A DNA stretch of 64,000 nucleotides from Thermococcus chitonophagus (GCF_002214605.1 NZ_CP015193.1:848978-912977), one strand, 5' to 3'. Positions 19,818-27,685 are shown, counted from the first letter of the stretch. Notes: a model not told the origin generated them from the sequence alone. Made by a program: numbers and translations.

Positions 19818-21404
19818 ATGGACAACGTTGAGAGAAAGCATCCATCCGCTCTTGAGCCTGGTGTTTTGGTTCTCAACATAGCGATGGCTGTCTTAGGCTC
19901 GATAATAGGTCTTGAGCTAATCACTAGACTTGGAATTACAACAAACACATCAATTATAGGTGCCCTTATAGCAATCCTCCTTGCAAGGATACCTATCAAG
20001 GTACTAAAAGCATTTCTTGACTTAAATAGACAAAATCTCGTTCAGACTGCAATATCTGGAGCAACCTTTGGTGCCGCAAATGCAATATTTCTCCCAATAG
20101 GTGTTACTTGGCTTTTAGGTAGACAAGACCTCTTAGTTCCGATGTGGATTGGTGCGACCCTTGCAGCGATAATCGATATGACAATGATATACTGGCTTTT
20201 TGACACTAGAATCTTTCCAGCAAAGAATCCATGGCCCCCAGGCATAGCTACCGCAGAAACTTTGATAGCTGCAGCTAAAAAAGGAAAAAGAGCAATGCTA
20301 CTTTTATATGGCATGATAGCTGGTGGAATAGTGAGGTACTTAGGAATTCCAGCCGATATAGCTGGAGTTGCTTGGATTGGAAACATATGGGCCCTAACAA
20401 TGTTCGGAATAGGCTTAATTGTTAGAGGTTATTCACCGAAGCTCTTTGGAGTTGACATCAATAAGTACTATGCTCCTCACGGAATAATGATAGGTGCTGG
20501 ACTAGTGGCTTTGATCCAGATAATCCTAATAATATCAAAGAAAGCAAAGTCTATAAAAGAGGGAGAGCTTGATTACCCTCTAACTAGAACTGAAGAAGAC
20601 ATTAAGAAAGCTTTAACAAGAGGATTTGGCCTTTACCTTGTCATAGCCTTGGCTCTTGCGCTACTTGGTGGCCTATATACTGGAATGTCGGCGGGCATGT
20701 TCATTTGGTGGTTCGTATTCGCAGCAATAGCTGCCCTTGTTTCTGAGCTCATAGTTGGTCTATCGGCGATGCACGCTGGATGGTTCCCTGCGTTTGCAAC
20801 AGCCTTGATATTCCTAATACTCGGTATCCTAATGGGATTCCCAGCTCCAGCCTTGGGTCTTTTAGTGGGATTCACTGCTGCAACTGGTCCTGCATTTGCA
20901 GATATGGGATACGACTTGAAGACTGGATGGATAATTAGAGGAGAAGGCAAGGACATAAAATTCGAACTAGAGGGAAGAAAACAACAGTATATAGCGGAGC
21001 TAACTGGTCTTATAATAGCAACTACAATGGTTGCACTCTTTGCAAAGACGTACTTATCTCAGAACTTAGTGCCACCCGTTGACAGGGTCTACGTGGCCAC
21101 AATCAAAGCTGGTGCTAGCCCTGAAATAGCTAAATACCTAATAATGTGGGCAATCCCTGGGGCAATAGTTCAGGCAATTGGTGGACCAGACAGACAATTG
21201 GGTATCCTATTTGCAACGGGTCTTCTTATAAAGTATCCAATAGCGGGTATCACGGTGTTAGTGGCAATAGCAATTAGGCTTCTCGTTACAAAGATGTATA
21301 AAGAAGAGGGACAACAAGCTCTTTACGTCTTAGGTGCAGGTCTTATAGCGGGTTCAACACTCGTGAGCTTCTTCACATCGACACTTAAGATAGGGAAGAA
21401 GTAG
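19818..21404 (+). CDS. OPT family oligopeptide/YSL-type transporter
   Basis: A 528-residue integral membrane protein with about 13-14 hydrophobic segments. It resembles the OPT/YSL family, secondary transporters for oligopeptides or metal-chelate peptides: FLPIGVTWLLGRQD, a cytoplasmic loop near 240-265, and ATGPAFADMGYDLKTGWIIRG. The ATG at 19818 follows TAGGTGA. Being inside the cluster it is the likely importer of the substrate handled by the neighbouring enzymes. A T-rich stretch after the stop (21405-21435) may cause partial termination before the next gene. Confidence 0.83.
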   Translation: MDNVERKHPSALEPGVLVLNIAMAVLGSIIGLELITRLGITTNTSIIGALIAILLARIPIKVLKAFLDLNRQNLVQTAISGATFGAANAIFLPIGVTWLLGRQDLLVPMWIGATLAAIIDMTMIYWLFDTRIFPAKNPWPPGIATAETLIAAAKKGKRAMLLLYGMIAGGIVRYLGIPADIAGVAWIGNIWALTMFGIGLIVRGYSPKLFGVDINKYYAPHGIMIGAGLVALIQIILIISKKAKSIKEGELDYPLTRTEEDIKKALTRGFGLYLVIALALALLGGLYTGMSAGMFIWWFVFAAIAALVSELIVGLSAMHAGWFPAFATALIFLILGILMGFPAPALGLLVGFTAATGPAFADMGYDLKTGWIIRGEGKDIKFELEGRKQQYIAELTGLIIATTMVALFAKTYLSQNLVPPVDRVYVATIKAGASPEIAKYLIMWAIPGAIVQAIGGPDRQLGILFATGLLIKYPIAGITVLVAIAIRLLVTKMYKEEGQQALYVLGAGLIAGSTLVSFFTSTLKIGKK

Positions 21405-21455
21405 TAGCTTTTTCTATTTTCTTTCCCTACTTTCTAAATTTTGGAGGTGTTAAAG

Positions 21456-22514
21456 TTGAAAATGTATGAATTTGAATTAGGGTTAGCGGCGGAAAAATTA
21501 GTTCGCGATATCCTCAATGTTAAAGATGGAGAAGTAGTGGCAATAACTGCGGATACGCTATCAAGTGAAGACGTTGTAAATGCAACTGCTCGAGAAGTTT
21601 TTAAATGTGGGGGGAAGCCTCTCGTACTCTGGATCCCAACCCCTCCGGGAGTTGGAAAAGCCGCGGACCCAGCTCTCCCACAGCGAGCATTGATTGGCAT
21701 GTTAAAGGGTGTTGATATTTGGATAGAGTTTAACCATAACTGGCTGTTGTATTCAACCGTGTTTGATGAAGTACTCCAGGAGAATAAAGACCTTAGATAT
21801 ATCTGCTTAGTTGGCATGAACCCAGAGATTATGGTCAGGACTATTGGAAAGGTAAACATGGTAGCTCTAGCTGAATTTTTAGAGAAGCTCGGGGAGTTAA
21901 CGAGTAGTGCCAGGGAAGTCAGGATAACGACGCCCGCTGGTACAGACGTTGAGTTCAGGAACAAAAAAGGTAGGCCTATAATAGTTCACTCAGGACGCGT
22001 GAATAAGGGAGAGTACGAAATGCTCCCTGGTCAGATAAGCTGGACTCCTAAATTAAAAACGATCTATGGCAAAATTGTTTTTGATGGATCTTTGTATCCC
22101 CCAATAGGTCTTCTAAGGGATCCAGTAACTTTGATCATTGAAAAAGGGAGAATAGTTGATATACAGGGAAAAAGAGAAGCTCAGGAATTTGAAAAATGGC
22201 TAGAGAGTTTTGAGGACGAGAATATGTATCAACTTGCCCATATCTCATATGGGTTTAATCCAGGCGCTAAACTCACCGGAAACATAGTAGAAGATGAAAG
22301 GGTCTGGGGTGCGACTGAGTGGGGCGTTGGCAATATTGGACCCAGATTGGTTCCTGACATCCCAGGTGGCGTTCCGGCGGCTTCTCATTCCGATGGGATA
22401 TGCTTGAGGTCTTCAGTATGGTTAGATGACACTGCAATTATGAGCGAAGGGGAAGTTGTGAGTCCTCAATATCTTGTTGAGCTTGCAAATAAAGCCAGAA
22501 AGCTTGAAATGTGA
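21456..22514 (+). CDS. M29/NicX-like protein with 2-His-1-Asp site
   Basis: A 352-residue homologue of the previous M29-type protein, but with altered ligands. The position of Glu180 is Gln193 here (MLPGQISWTP). Glu247 is replaced by His262 (LAHISYGFNPGA). The middle His is lost (WGATEWGVGN). His311 and Asp313 remain (SHSDG). This H...H-x-D set matches NicX, the Fe(II) 2,5-dihydroxypyridine 5,6-dioxygenase, as I recall its sequence (SHIGWGLQP...CHLD). It may thus be a mononuclear metalloenzyme cleaving a ring rather than a peptidase. TTG at 21456, six bases after GGAGGTG, is the probable start; ATG at 21462 is the alternative. Confidence 0.8.
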   Translation: MKMYEFELGLAAEKLVRDILNVKDGEVVAITADTLSSEDVVNATAREVFKCGGKPLVLWIPTPPGVGKAADPALPQRALIGMLKGVDIWIEFNHNWLLYSTVFDEVLQENKDLRYICLVGMNPEIMVRTIGKVNMVALAEFLEKLGELTSSAREVRITTPAGTDVEFRNKKGRPIIVHSGRVNKGEYEMLPGQISWTPKLKTIYGKIVFDGSLYPPIGLLRDPVTLIIEKGRIVDIQGKREAQEFEKWLESFEDENMYQLAHISYGFNPGAKLTGNIVEDERVWGATEWGVGNIGPRLVPDIPGGVPAASHSDGICLRSSVWLDDTAIMSEGEVVSPQYLVELANKARKLEM

Positions 22515-22528
22515 GTGGGGGTAGCAAA

Positions 22529-23047
22529 GTGGAGATAATGACCATAATTAAAGGTAGGAGAGCAGTTAGAAAATTTGATGATAAACAAATTCCCCTACAC
22601 GATCTCAAGGAAATTTTAGAGGCAGGGATATGGGCCCCGAGTGCCAGTAACATCCAACCCTGGGAATTTATCCTTGTAACAGAAAAACAGAAAATTGAAA
22701 AAATTAAATTAGTGTCCCCTGGGCTCTTTGGGAATCCAGCTGCTTTAGTAATATTATGTATCAACAAAGAAAGGGCGAAAAAAGGTGGAAGGTTGGGTGA
22801 GAAGTATGCTCTCATGGACATAGCAATGGCCGCTCAGAATATGATGCTGGTTGCGTACTCTAAGGGCATTGGTTCTTGTCCAGTTGTTTCTTTTAATAGA
22901 GTTGCAGTTAAGGAAATATTATCAATTCCAGAACATGTAGATCCAGTTCTGATACTCACCCTTGGATATCCAAAATTCTGGCCGAAGCCTCCAAAAAGAC
23001 GAAAAGAGGTGATGCATCTTGAAGAATACGGAAACGTTATTGAATGA
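22529..23047 (+). CDS. nitroreductase family flavoprotein
   Basis: A 172-residue FMN-dependent nitroreductase-like protein. The N terminus IIKGRRAVRKFDDKQIP and the block AGIWAPSASNIQPWEFILV (about 40-58) bind FMN in this family. The C-terminal YSKGIGSCPVVSF and LTLGYP are also typical. GTG at 22529 is preferred, six bases after GGGGGTA; the frame opens at 22511. Such enzymes reduce nitro groups, quinones, or C=C and C=N bonds using NAD(P)H. Its substrate here is unknown, but its place at the end of the cluster suggests a reductive step on an unsaturated or heterocyclic intermediate. Confidence 0.88.
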   Translation: MEIMTIIKGRRAVRKFDDKQIPLHDLKEILEAGIWAPSASNIQPWEFILVTEKQKIEKIKLVSPGLFGNPAALVILCINKERAKKGGRLGEKYALMDIAMAAQNMMLVAYSKGIGSCPVVSFNRVAVKEILSIPEHVDPVLILTLGYPKFWPKPPKRRKEVMHLEEYGNVIE

Positions 23048-23309
23048 TGACCATTTTAAATTAATAGTCTTTCTTATAACAAGTGCTCGAGGACTGTTAG
23101 GTGAACCATGTCTATATGGACCACTAAGATTGCTTGATGCTGCAATTAAAACTATAGAAATAATGGAAAAATATGGCAAAGTTCCCCCAGAGATTCTTGA
23201 AATAAAGCGAGAAATAGAGAACAAGAAAAATTTAGTAATGTACGATGAAGAGGAGTTTATGGCTTTTCTTGATGAATTATCCAGGAAAATAGCCAAGCTA
23301 ATTAAATAA
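23019..23309 (+). CDS. small conserved protein (DUF6092-like)
   Basis: A 96-residue helical protein. The segment FLITSARGLLGEPCLYGPLRLLDAA resembles DUF6092, which I recall as a small family often next to redox enzymes; this assignment is tentative. The TTG start at 23019 follows AGAGGTGATG and lies inside the end of the nitroreductase gene (29-base overlap), so the two are translationally coupled. It may be an accessory subunit of the nitroreductase. It is the last gene before the CRISPR array. Confidence 0.7.
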   Translation: MKNTETLLNDDHFKLIVFLITSARGLLGEPCLYGPLRLLDAAIKTIEIMEKYGKVPPEILEIKREIENKKNLVMYDEEEFMAFLDELSRKIAKLIK

Positions 23310-23362
23310 ATATGGATGTTTTTCATTATTTTCCCAGTTAGAACCTATGAGTATTTGGCTCG

Positions 23363-24258
23363 CTTTCAATTCTCTTTTAGTCTTATTGGAACACTACCAT
23401 CCTTCAGTGTGAAGACTGAACCAAACGTCTTTCAATTCTCTTTTAGTCTTATTGGAACAACTGGTATGGCCATCTGTTCTACTATCTCACCCGTCCTTTC
23501 AATTCTCTTCTAGTCTTATTGGAACGTGACCGAGATCTACCAGCGCTACACCGGGGTGTGCTCTTTCAATTCTCTTCTAGTCTTATTGGAACCTCCACCA
23601 TAGTGACACCCCCAAAGAAAAGAGAAATCCTTTCAATTCTCTTCTAGTCTTATTGGAACGCGATCAGCTCCTCGACTCTTTCCGCGTCCTCAACGGATGC
23701 CTTTCAATTCTCTTCTAGTCTTATTGGAACACAATCAGTATAGTTCCTCCAATCGAAAATCTAACTGCTTTCAATTCTCTTCTAGTCTTATTGGAACAGC
23801 CTTCCAATCAGCAGAATCAATCGTTGAACCCTGCTTTCAATTCTCTTCTAGTCTTATTGGAACGAGAGTGGCAAGGTACTGAGGTTCAAGGGCATCTTCC
23901 TTTCAATTCTCTTCTAGTCTTATTGGAACAACCCCGGCCCCAACCCCAACAACAACCACAAGCTCCTTTCAATTCTCTTCTAGTCTTATTGGAACATTAA
24001 GTGTTAGACCTGTAGTTGAGACTTTCACATACTTTCAATTCTCTTCTAGTCTTATTGGAACCCGCAATTATTGCCAAGACCGCTATCAACCCAAACCTTT
24101 CAATTCTCTTCTAGTCTTATTGGAACACCAACAGGCCAACGTGGAGTACGGGGCATTGATAAACTTTCAATTCTCTTCTAGTCTTATTGGAACAATAAAG
24201 TGAATTAGCTCCACGTCAACACGTCAGCCTTTCAATTCTCTTCTAGTCTTATTGGAAC
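23363..24258 (-). CRISPR. CRISPR array, 14 repeats and 13 spacers
   Basis: Fourteen 30-base repeats, crRNA-sense GTTCCAATAAGAC...GAATTGAAAG, with starts at 23363, 23429, 23496, 23563, 23630, 23701, 23768, 23834, 23900, 23966, 24032, 24097, 24164 and 24229. Spacers are 35-37 bases, except one of 41 (23660-23700). The repeat ends in ATTGAAAG, the 8-base 5' handle of Pyrococcus crRNAs made by Cas6, so transcription is on the minus strand from the high-coordinate end. The two repeats furthest from the leader (23363, 23429) share one substitution (TTTTAG for TTCTAG in plus sense), as expected for the old end. No cas gene lies in the window. Confidence 0.99.
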
Positions 24259-24730
24259 AGGCGCGATTTTTCTCTCGTTTCGTCTAAACTCTTCTAAGGT
24301 GTCCCTATTAATATAAGCTTTTTGCTGAAGGGGAGTTATGAAAACCCTATGAAAATATCTGTACTAAAGGGATGACAAACTGGCTGAAATTAGTGATTGT
24401 GGGCAGTATTGATTATATTTCTTATCAGCGTTAAGGACGTGCAAAGGTTACTCCCCACTTTGTACTGCGAATTCATGATCTAGATAGTATTTTTACCAAG
24501 AACAACGATGTATACGCTCGAACACTTATATTAAAGCGATTTTCTCTTAAATCTGAAAATTTCAAAAATATTTCGTAATATTCTAGCATGCTATATTGGG
24601 CATGTTGGTATTTAGTGACAAAAGATTACCAAAAACATCCAAACGCTTTTCCGGGCTGTAATAGTTGAGAAAAACATCAAAAGGGCGATAGCTTTTAAAT
24701 TGGGGCATCTACTATTGCTTCTAAATATCT
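24259..24730 (-). promoter_or_regulatory. CRISPR leader region
   Basis: About 470 AT-rich bases without a credible gene lie between the newest repeat and archease. On the minus strand, AAAAAGCTTATATTAAT (24307-24323) forms a BRE/TATA box that would start transcription near 24285, about 30 bases before the first repeat. Pyrococcus leaders are about this length and direct spacer insertion. The region next to the repeat (24259-24300) would be the integration signal. Confidence 0.75.
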
Positions 24731-25159
24731 TCAGATGTCAGGAACCAATTGTGCCATCCATCTTCCATCTGGCAGTTGTTCTATCTTCATGTCATGATAA
24801 GTTATCGCCTTAACTTCCTCCTTGGGCTCGTGTTTTTCAGGATCAAACTTTTCGCCGTAGGCTTTTGCTTTCAGTCTATACTTTCCGTTCACCCTCTCTA
24901 TTTTGACTTCAAAGTCCCTAAAGACCAGCCCTTCGATATCATGAATTACTAATAGCTCTTCAAGGAAGTTGTAGAGGAGAGATTCGAGGTCATCCCCCTC
25001 GACTTCGATTTCCCTAACTTCTTTCTTTTCAACCTTGTTTACGTCCACGATTACGTCAAAGAGGGCTATCGCTACGGCCTCAAACGCCTCTTCGAGGGAA
25101 TCTCCATACCCCCTGATTCCTATGTCGGCCGTATGTTCGTAGTGCTCCCATGTTTTCAT
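24731..25159 (-). CDS. archease, RtcB cofactor
   Basis: A 142-residue archease, a small acidic protein that activates the tRNA ligase RtcB and lets it turn over. Conserved features are the start [16 protein letters not shown], with the metal-binding HTADIG Asp, the acidic [19 protein letters not shown], and the end [11 protein letters not shown]...W..QLVPDI. A TATA-like element on the minus strand (about 25192-25200) sits about 25 bases before the expected start. rtcB is not in this window, but rtcA is 6 kb away. Confidence 0.95.
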   Translation of the reverse strand: MKTWEHYEHTADIGIRGYGDSLEEAFEAVAIALFDVIVDVNKVEKKEVREIEVEGDDLESLLYNFLEELLVIHDIEGLVFRDFEVKIERVNGKYRLKAKAYGEKFDPEKHEPKEEVKAITYHDMKIEQLPDGRWMAQLVPDI

Positions 25160-25240
25160 TTTTCATCCCAGGATAAAACTTAGTAGAGGGAGGTTTTAAA
25201 TTTTTGAATAGAATTAGTCCTCCCCGGGTTTGTTCGGTGG

Positions 25241-25358
25241 ATGAATTGAAATAATGAATTCTGCCATTTGTTTATATATTACATAGTAAAATATAAAAAA
25301 TATAAAAATCCAAATGCAAAAAGTAAAATCACACACAATTCATCAGTAATATGAATTG
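25241..25358. promoter_or_regulatory. repeated ATGAATTG motifs, possible operators
   Basis: ATGAATTG occurs at 25241-25248 and 25351-25358, ATGAATTC at 25254-25261, and the inverse CAATTCAT at 25336-25343. The last pair forms a perfect inverted repeat with a 7-base spacer. All lie in the AT-rich gap between archease and the membrane protein at 25420. A TATA-like TTTAAA is at 25384-25389. Confidence 0.4.
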
Positions 25359-25419
25359 CCTTTATCGAAATTAGTTTGGAAAATTTAAACACATCGTAAT
25401 TGCTGGGGGTGTTTGTGCT

Positions 25420-25728
25420 ATGTCAGATAAAACGGTTAAGCAGACAATAATAGAAATGGGTGCGTGTAGTGCGGCTTCAAGTATAAACATTGCCCTGGGC
25501 GTTATTGCCTGTCCGTTGATAGTAGTTTCGGATCTAGTTAAGCATAAGAATAAGCTTTCTATAATCAAGTTTTTCGCGCTTTTGCTGTATCCTGCTGGGA
25601 TTTACTTTTTGAAAACATACAATGAGGTTTTCGGGGTAAAAATTGGGCCTCTCGAAGGTTTTGGACTTGCCTTTGGAATATTCGCGGTTCACTCACTTAT
25701 AAACATCAAGCTTGAACCCAGGGGATAA
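25420..25728 (+). CDS. small membrane protein of unknown function
   Basis: A 102-residue protein with about three hydrophobic segments (about 14-38, 48-63, 78-95) joined by short basic loops. A cysteine pair lies in the first segment (GACSAAS, ACPL). No family is recognised. The ATG follows GGGGGTG and a TATA-like TTTAAA about 30 bases upstream. Repeated ATGAATTG elements further upstream suggest regulated expression. It is monocistronic, separated by 32 bases from the EndoQ gene, which has its own promoter. Confidence 0.65.
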   Translation: MSDKTVKQTIIEMGACSAASSINIALGVIACPLIVVSDLVKHKNKLSIIKFFALLLYPAGIYFLKTYNEVFGVKIGPLEGFGLAFGIFAVHSLINIKLEPRG

Positions 25729-25760
25729 TTAGAGATGCTTTTAAACTCCCGTCCCTTTTT

Positions 25761-27035
25761 ATGAACATGCTCGTCGATGGTGATCTTCACATCCACTCCC
25801 ACTACTCCAAGGCAGTGTCAAAAGTTATGGTTTATCTGGTGATAGCTGAGAATGCCAAGCTTAAGGGCCTGGGATTAGTTGGGACAGGGGATATACTCAA
25901 TCCCAAGTGGGAGGAGGAGTTGCTTAAGTACTCCAAAAGGGTTGATGATGGAACTTTTGATGTTAAAGGTGTCAGGTTCATTCTCACCGCGGAGGTTGAG
26001 GACAACAGGAGGGTTCACCACCTCCTAATTTTCCCATCGCTGAGCCAAGTTCACGAGCTCAGAGAGACCTTAAGGAAATACTCCCAGGATATAGATACAG
26101 AGGGTAGGCCACACGTAAACTTGAGTGCAGCTGAAATAGCTGAGATAGCCAATGACTTGGGAATTCTCATAGGGCCAGCTCATGCCTTTACTCCATGGAC
26201 AGCCCTTTATAAGGAGTACAATTCGCTGAAGGAGGCCTACGGAGATGCAAAAGTTGATTTTCTTGAGCTCGGCCTTTCGGCGGATTCGGAAATGGCGGAC
26301 ATGATAAAGGCCCACCATAACCTAACCTATCTTAGCAACTCCGATGCTCACTCTCCTCAGCCTCACAGACTGGGGAGGGAGTTCAACAGGTTCAAGGTTG
26401 AGGATATAACTTTCGAGGAAATCAGAAAGGCAATACTTAAGAGAGGAGGCAGAAGGATAGTTCTCAACGCTGGATTAGATCCGAGGTTGGGCAAATACCA
26501 CTTGACGGCATGCTCCCGCTGTTACACTAAGTACACTCTTCAGGATGCAATCGCGTTGAGGTGGAAGTGCCCAAAGTGCGGTGGAGCGATCAAGAAGGGT
26601 GTTAGGGACAGAATCCTCGAGCTTTCCGACACCAACGAGAGGCCCAAGGACAGGCCTCCCTATTTGAGGCTTGCTCCCCTAGCGGAGATAATTGCTATGG
26701 TTTTGGGCAAAGGCGTTGAGACCAAGGCCGTTAAGATGGTGTGGCAGAGGTTTCTTAAGGAGTTTGGGAGCGAGATTAAGGTTTTGGTTGATGTGCCTAT
26801 CAAAACGCTCGCGAAAGTTCATGAGGGCGTTGCGAAGGCGGTCTGGGCTTACAGGAATGGTAAGCTTATTGTGGTTCCTGGGGGAGGGGGTAAGTACGGT
26901 GAAATAAGGCTTCCTGAAGAAATAAAAAATGCCAAAATCGATGATCTGGAGGTGTTGGAAATAAAAGTTGAGGAAGAAGCTCCAAAGCCAAAACAGAGCT
27001 CTCTTCTAGACTTTCTTAAGGGGAAAGGTTTATAA
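25761..27035 (+). CDS. endonuclease Q (PHP-domain DNA repair nuclease)
   Basis: A 424-residue PHP-domain protein matching EndoQ (TIGR00375 type). EndoQ nicks DNA 5' of uracil, hypoxanthine, xanthine and abasic sites. The PHP metal motifs are DLHIHSHYSK (8-17), the histidines of RRVHHLL, GPAHAFTPW and SNSDAHSP. A zinc-binding CSRC...CPKC follows (about 250-275). The extreme C terminus KQSSLLDFLKGKGL is a PCNA-interacting (PIP) box. Start ATG at 25761 or 25767; a TATA box (CTTTTAAAC, 25740-25748) about 20 bases upstream suggests a leaderless transcript. Confidence 0.93.
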   Translation: MNMLVDGDLHIHSHYSKAVSKVMVYLVIAENAKLKGLGLVGTGDILNPKWEEELLKYSKRVDDGTFDVKGVRFILTAEVEDNRRVHHLLIFPSLSQVHELRETLRKYSQDIDTEGRPHVNLSAAEIAEIANDLGILIGPAHAFTPWTALYKEYNSLKEAYGDAKVDFLELGLSADSEMADMIKAHHNLTYLSNSDAHSPQPHRLGREFNRFKVEDITFEEIRKAILKRGGRRIVLNAGLDPRLGKYHLTACSRCYTKYTLQDAIALRWKCPKCGGAIKKGVRDRILELSDTNERPKDRPPYLRLAPLAEIIAMVLGKGVETKAVKMVWQRFLKEFGSEIKVLVDVPIKTLAKVHEGVAKAVWAYRNGKLIVVPGGGGKYGEIRLPEEIKNAKIDDLEVLEIKVEEEAPKPKQSSLLDFLKGKGL

Positions 27036-27036
27036 G
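27026..27036 (+). promoter_or_regulatory. TATA box of the DUF2178-XRE-ABC operon
   Basis: AGGTTTATAAG overlaps the stop codon of the EndoQ gene. Transcription would begin around 27055-27060, inside the tandem operators at 27043-27074. Confidence 0.6.
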
Positions 27037-27042
27037 CCTAAT

Positions 27043-27074
27043 GTAAAGAACACTTTACGTAAAGGAAACTTTAC
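27043..27074. promoter_or_regulatory. two back-to-back palindromic operators GTAAAG-N4-CTTTAC
   Basis: GTAAAG aaca CTTTAC (27043-27058) is followed without a gap by GTAAAG gaaa CTTTAC (27059-27074), and the ATG at 27075 follows directly. The two 16-base palindromes overlie the expected transcription start and block the promoter region. The likely binding protein is the XRE-type regulator encoded as the second gene of the operon. Confidence 0.85.
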
Positions 27075-27467
27075 ATGGTGGCGGGGATGGAAGTTGAGAG
27101 GATAGTACCTTTAGGAATTATAGTGGCAATGGGAGCCTTCTTGGGATGGTTCATTGGGAGGGGGAGCTTTGTAGGGGCGATGGTGGTTTTCGCCCTTGGA
27201 GCGGTGTTCTTAAACCTCTACTATGAGTTCCTGAGAAGGAAGGGCTACATTCTTGAGGACGAAAGGATCATAAGAATGGAGGAGATATCCGCAAGGAGAA
27301 CCCTTCAAGTTATATTAGTGATTCTGGCTGTCTCTATGATTTACCTTTCAACGAAGGTTCGAAGTAACAGCTCCTATAAAGGACTTATGAGCTTCTCGGG
27401 CTTATTGCTCTTTGTCCTGTTGATAATTCATGGGATCTTCAGGATTTATTACTCAAGGGTGATGTGA
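27075..27467 (+). CDS. DUF2178-like membrane protein
   Basis: A 130-residue protein with four hydrophobic segments (about 11-27, 31-48, 74-92, 104-123). A central loop is of the DUF2178 type (ILEDERIIRMEEISARRTLQ). Such proteins are regularly followed by a small XRE regulator, as here. ATG at 27075 touches the tandem operators; ATG at 27087 is an alternative, with GGTGGCGGGG before it. The function is unknown. Its operon also carries an ABC exporter, so a role in sensing or resisting a membrane-active compound is possible. Confidence 0.8.
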   Translation: MVAGMEVERIVPLGIIVAMGAFLGWFIGRGSFVGAMVVFALGAVFLNLYYEFLRRKGYILEDERIIRMEEISARRTLQVILVILAVSMIYLSTKVRSNSSYKGLMSFSGLLLFVLLIIHGIFRIYYSRVM

Positions 27468-27668
27468 GTGAAGAATAGACTTAGAGAGTTTAGAGAAGTC
27501 CATGGTTTAACCCAGGAAGAATTAGCTAGGGCTCTAGGGGTTACCAGACAGACGATAATCGCGATAGAAAAGGGGAAGTACGATCCCTCTTTAAAACTTG
27601 CGTTTAAAATAGCCCGATTTTTTGGAGTTAAAATTGAGGATATATTCATATATGATGAAGATCAATAA
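27468..27668 (+). CDS. XRE-family helix-turn-helix regulator
   Basis: A 66-residue protein consisting of one HTH domain: [47 protein letters not shown]. This is the compact YozG/XRE type, which binds palindromic operators as a dimer. The GTG start follows the DUF2178 stop directly, so translation is coupled. The twin palindromes at 27043-27074 are its probable operator, giving negative autoregulation. Confidence 0.92.
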   Translation: MKNRLREFREVHGLTQEELARALGVTRQTIIAIEKGKYDPSLKLAFKIARFFGVKIEDIFIYDEDQ

Positions 27669-27685
27669 CCAAGAGGTGTGGAAAT

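Noticed and set aside
23316-24000. Plus-strand open frames across the repeats (23316-23513, 23697-23882, 23791-24000)
   Set aside because: They repeat FNSLLVLLE-type peptides every 65-67 bases because they translate CRISPR repeats; they are not genes.
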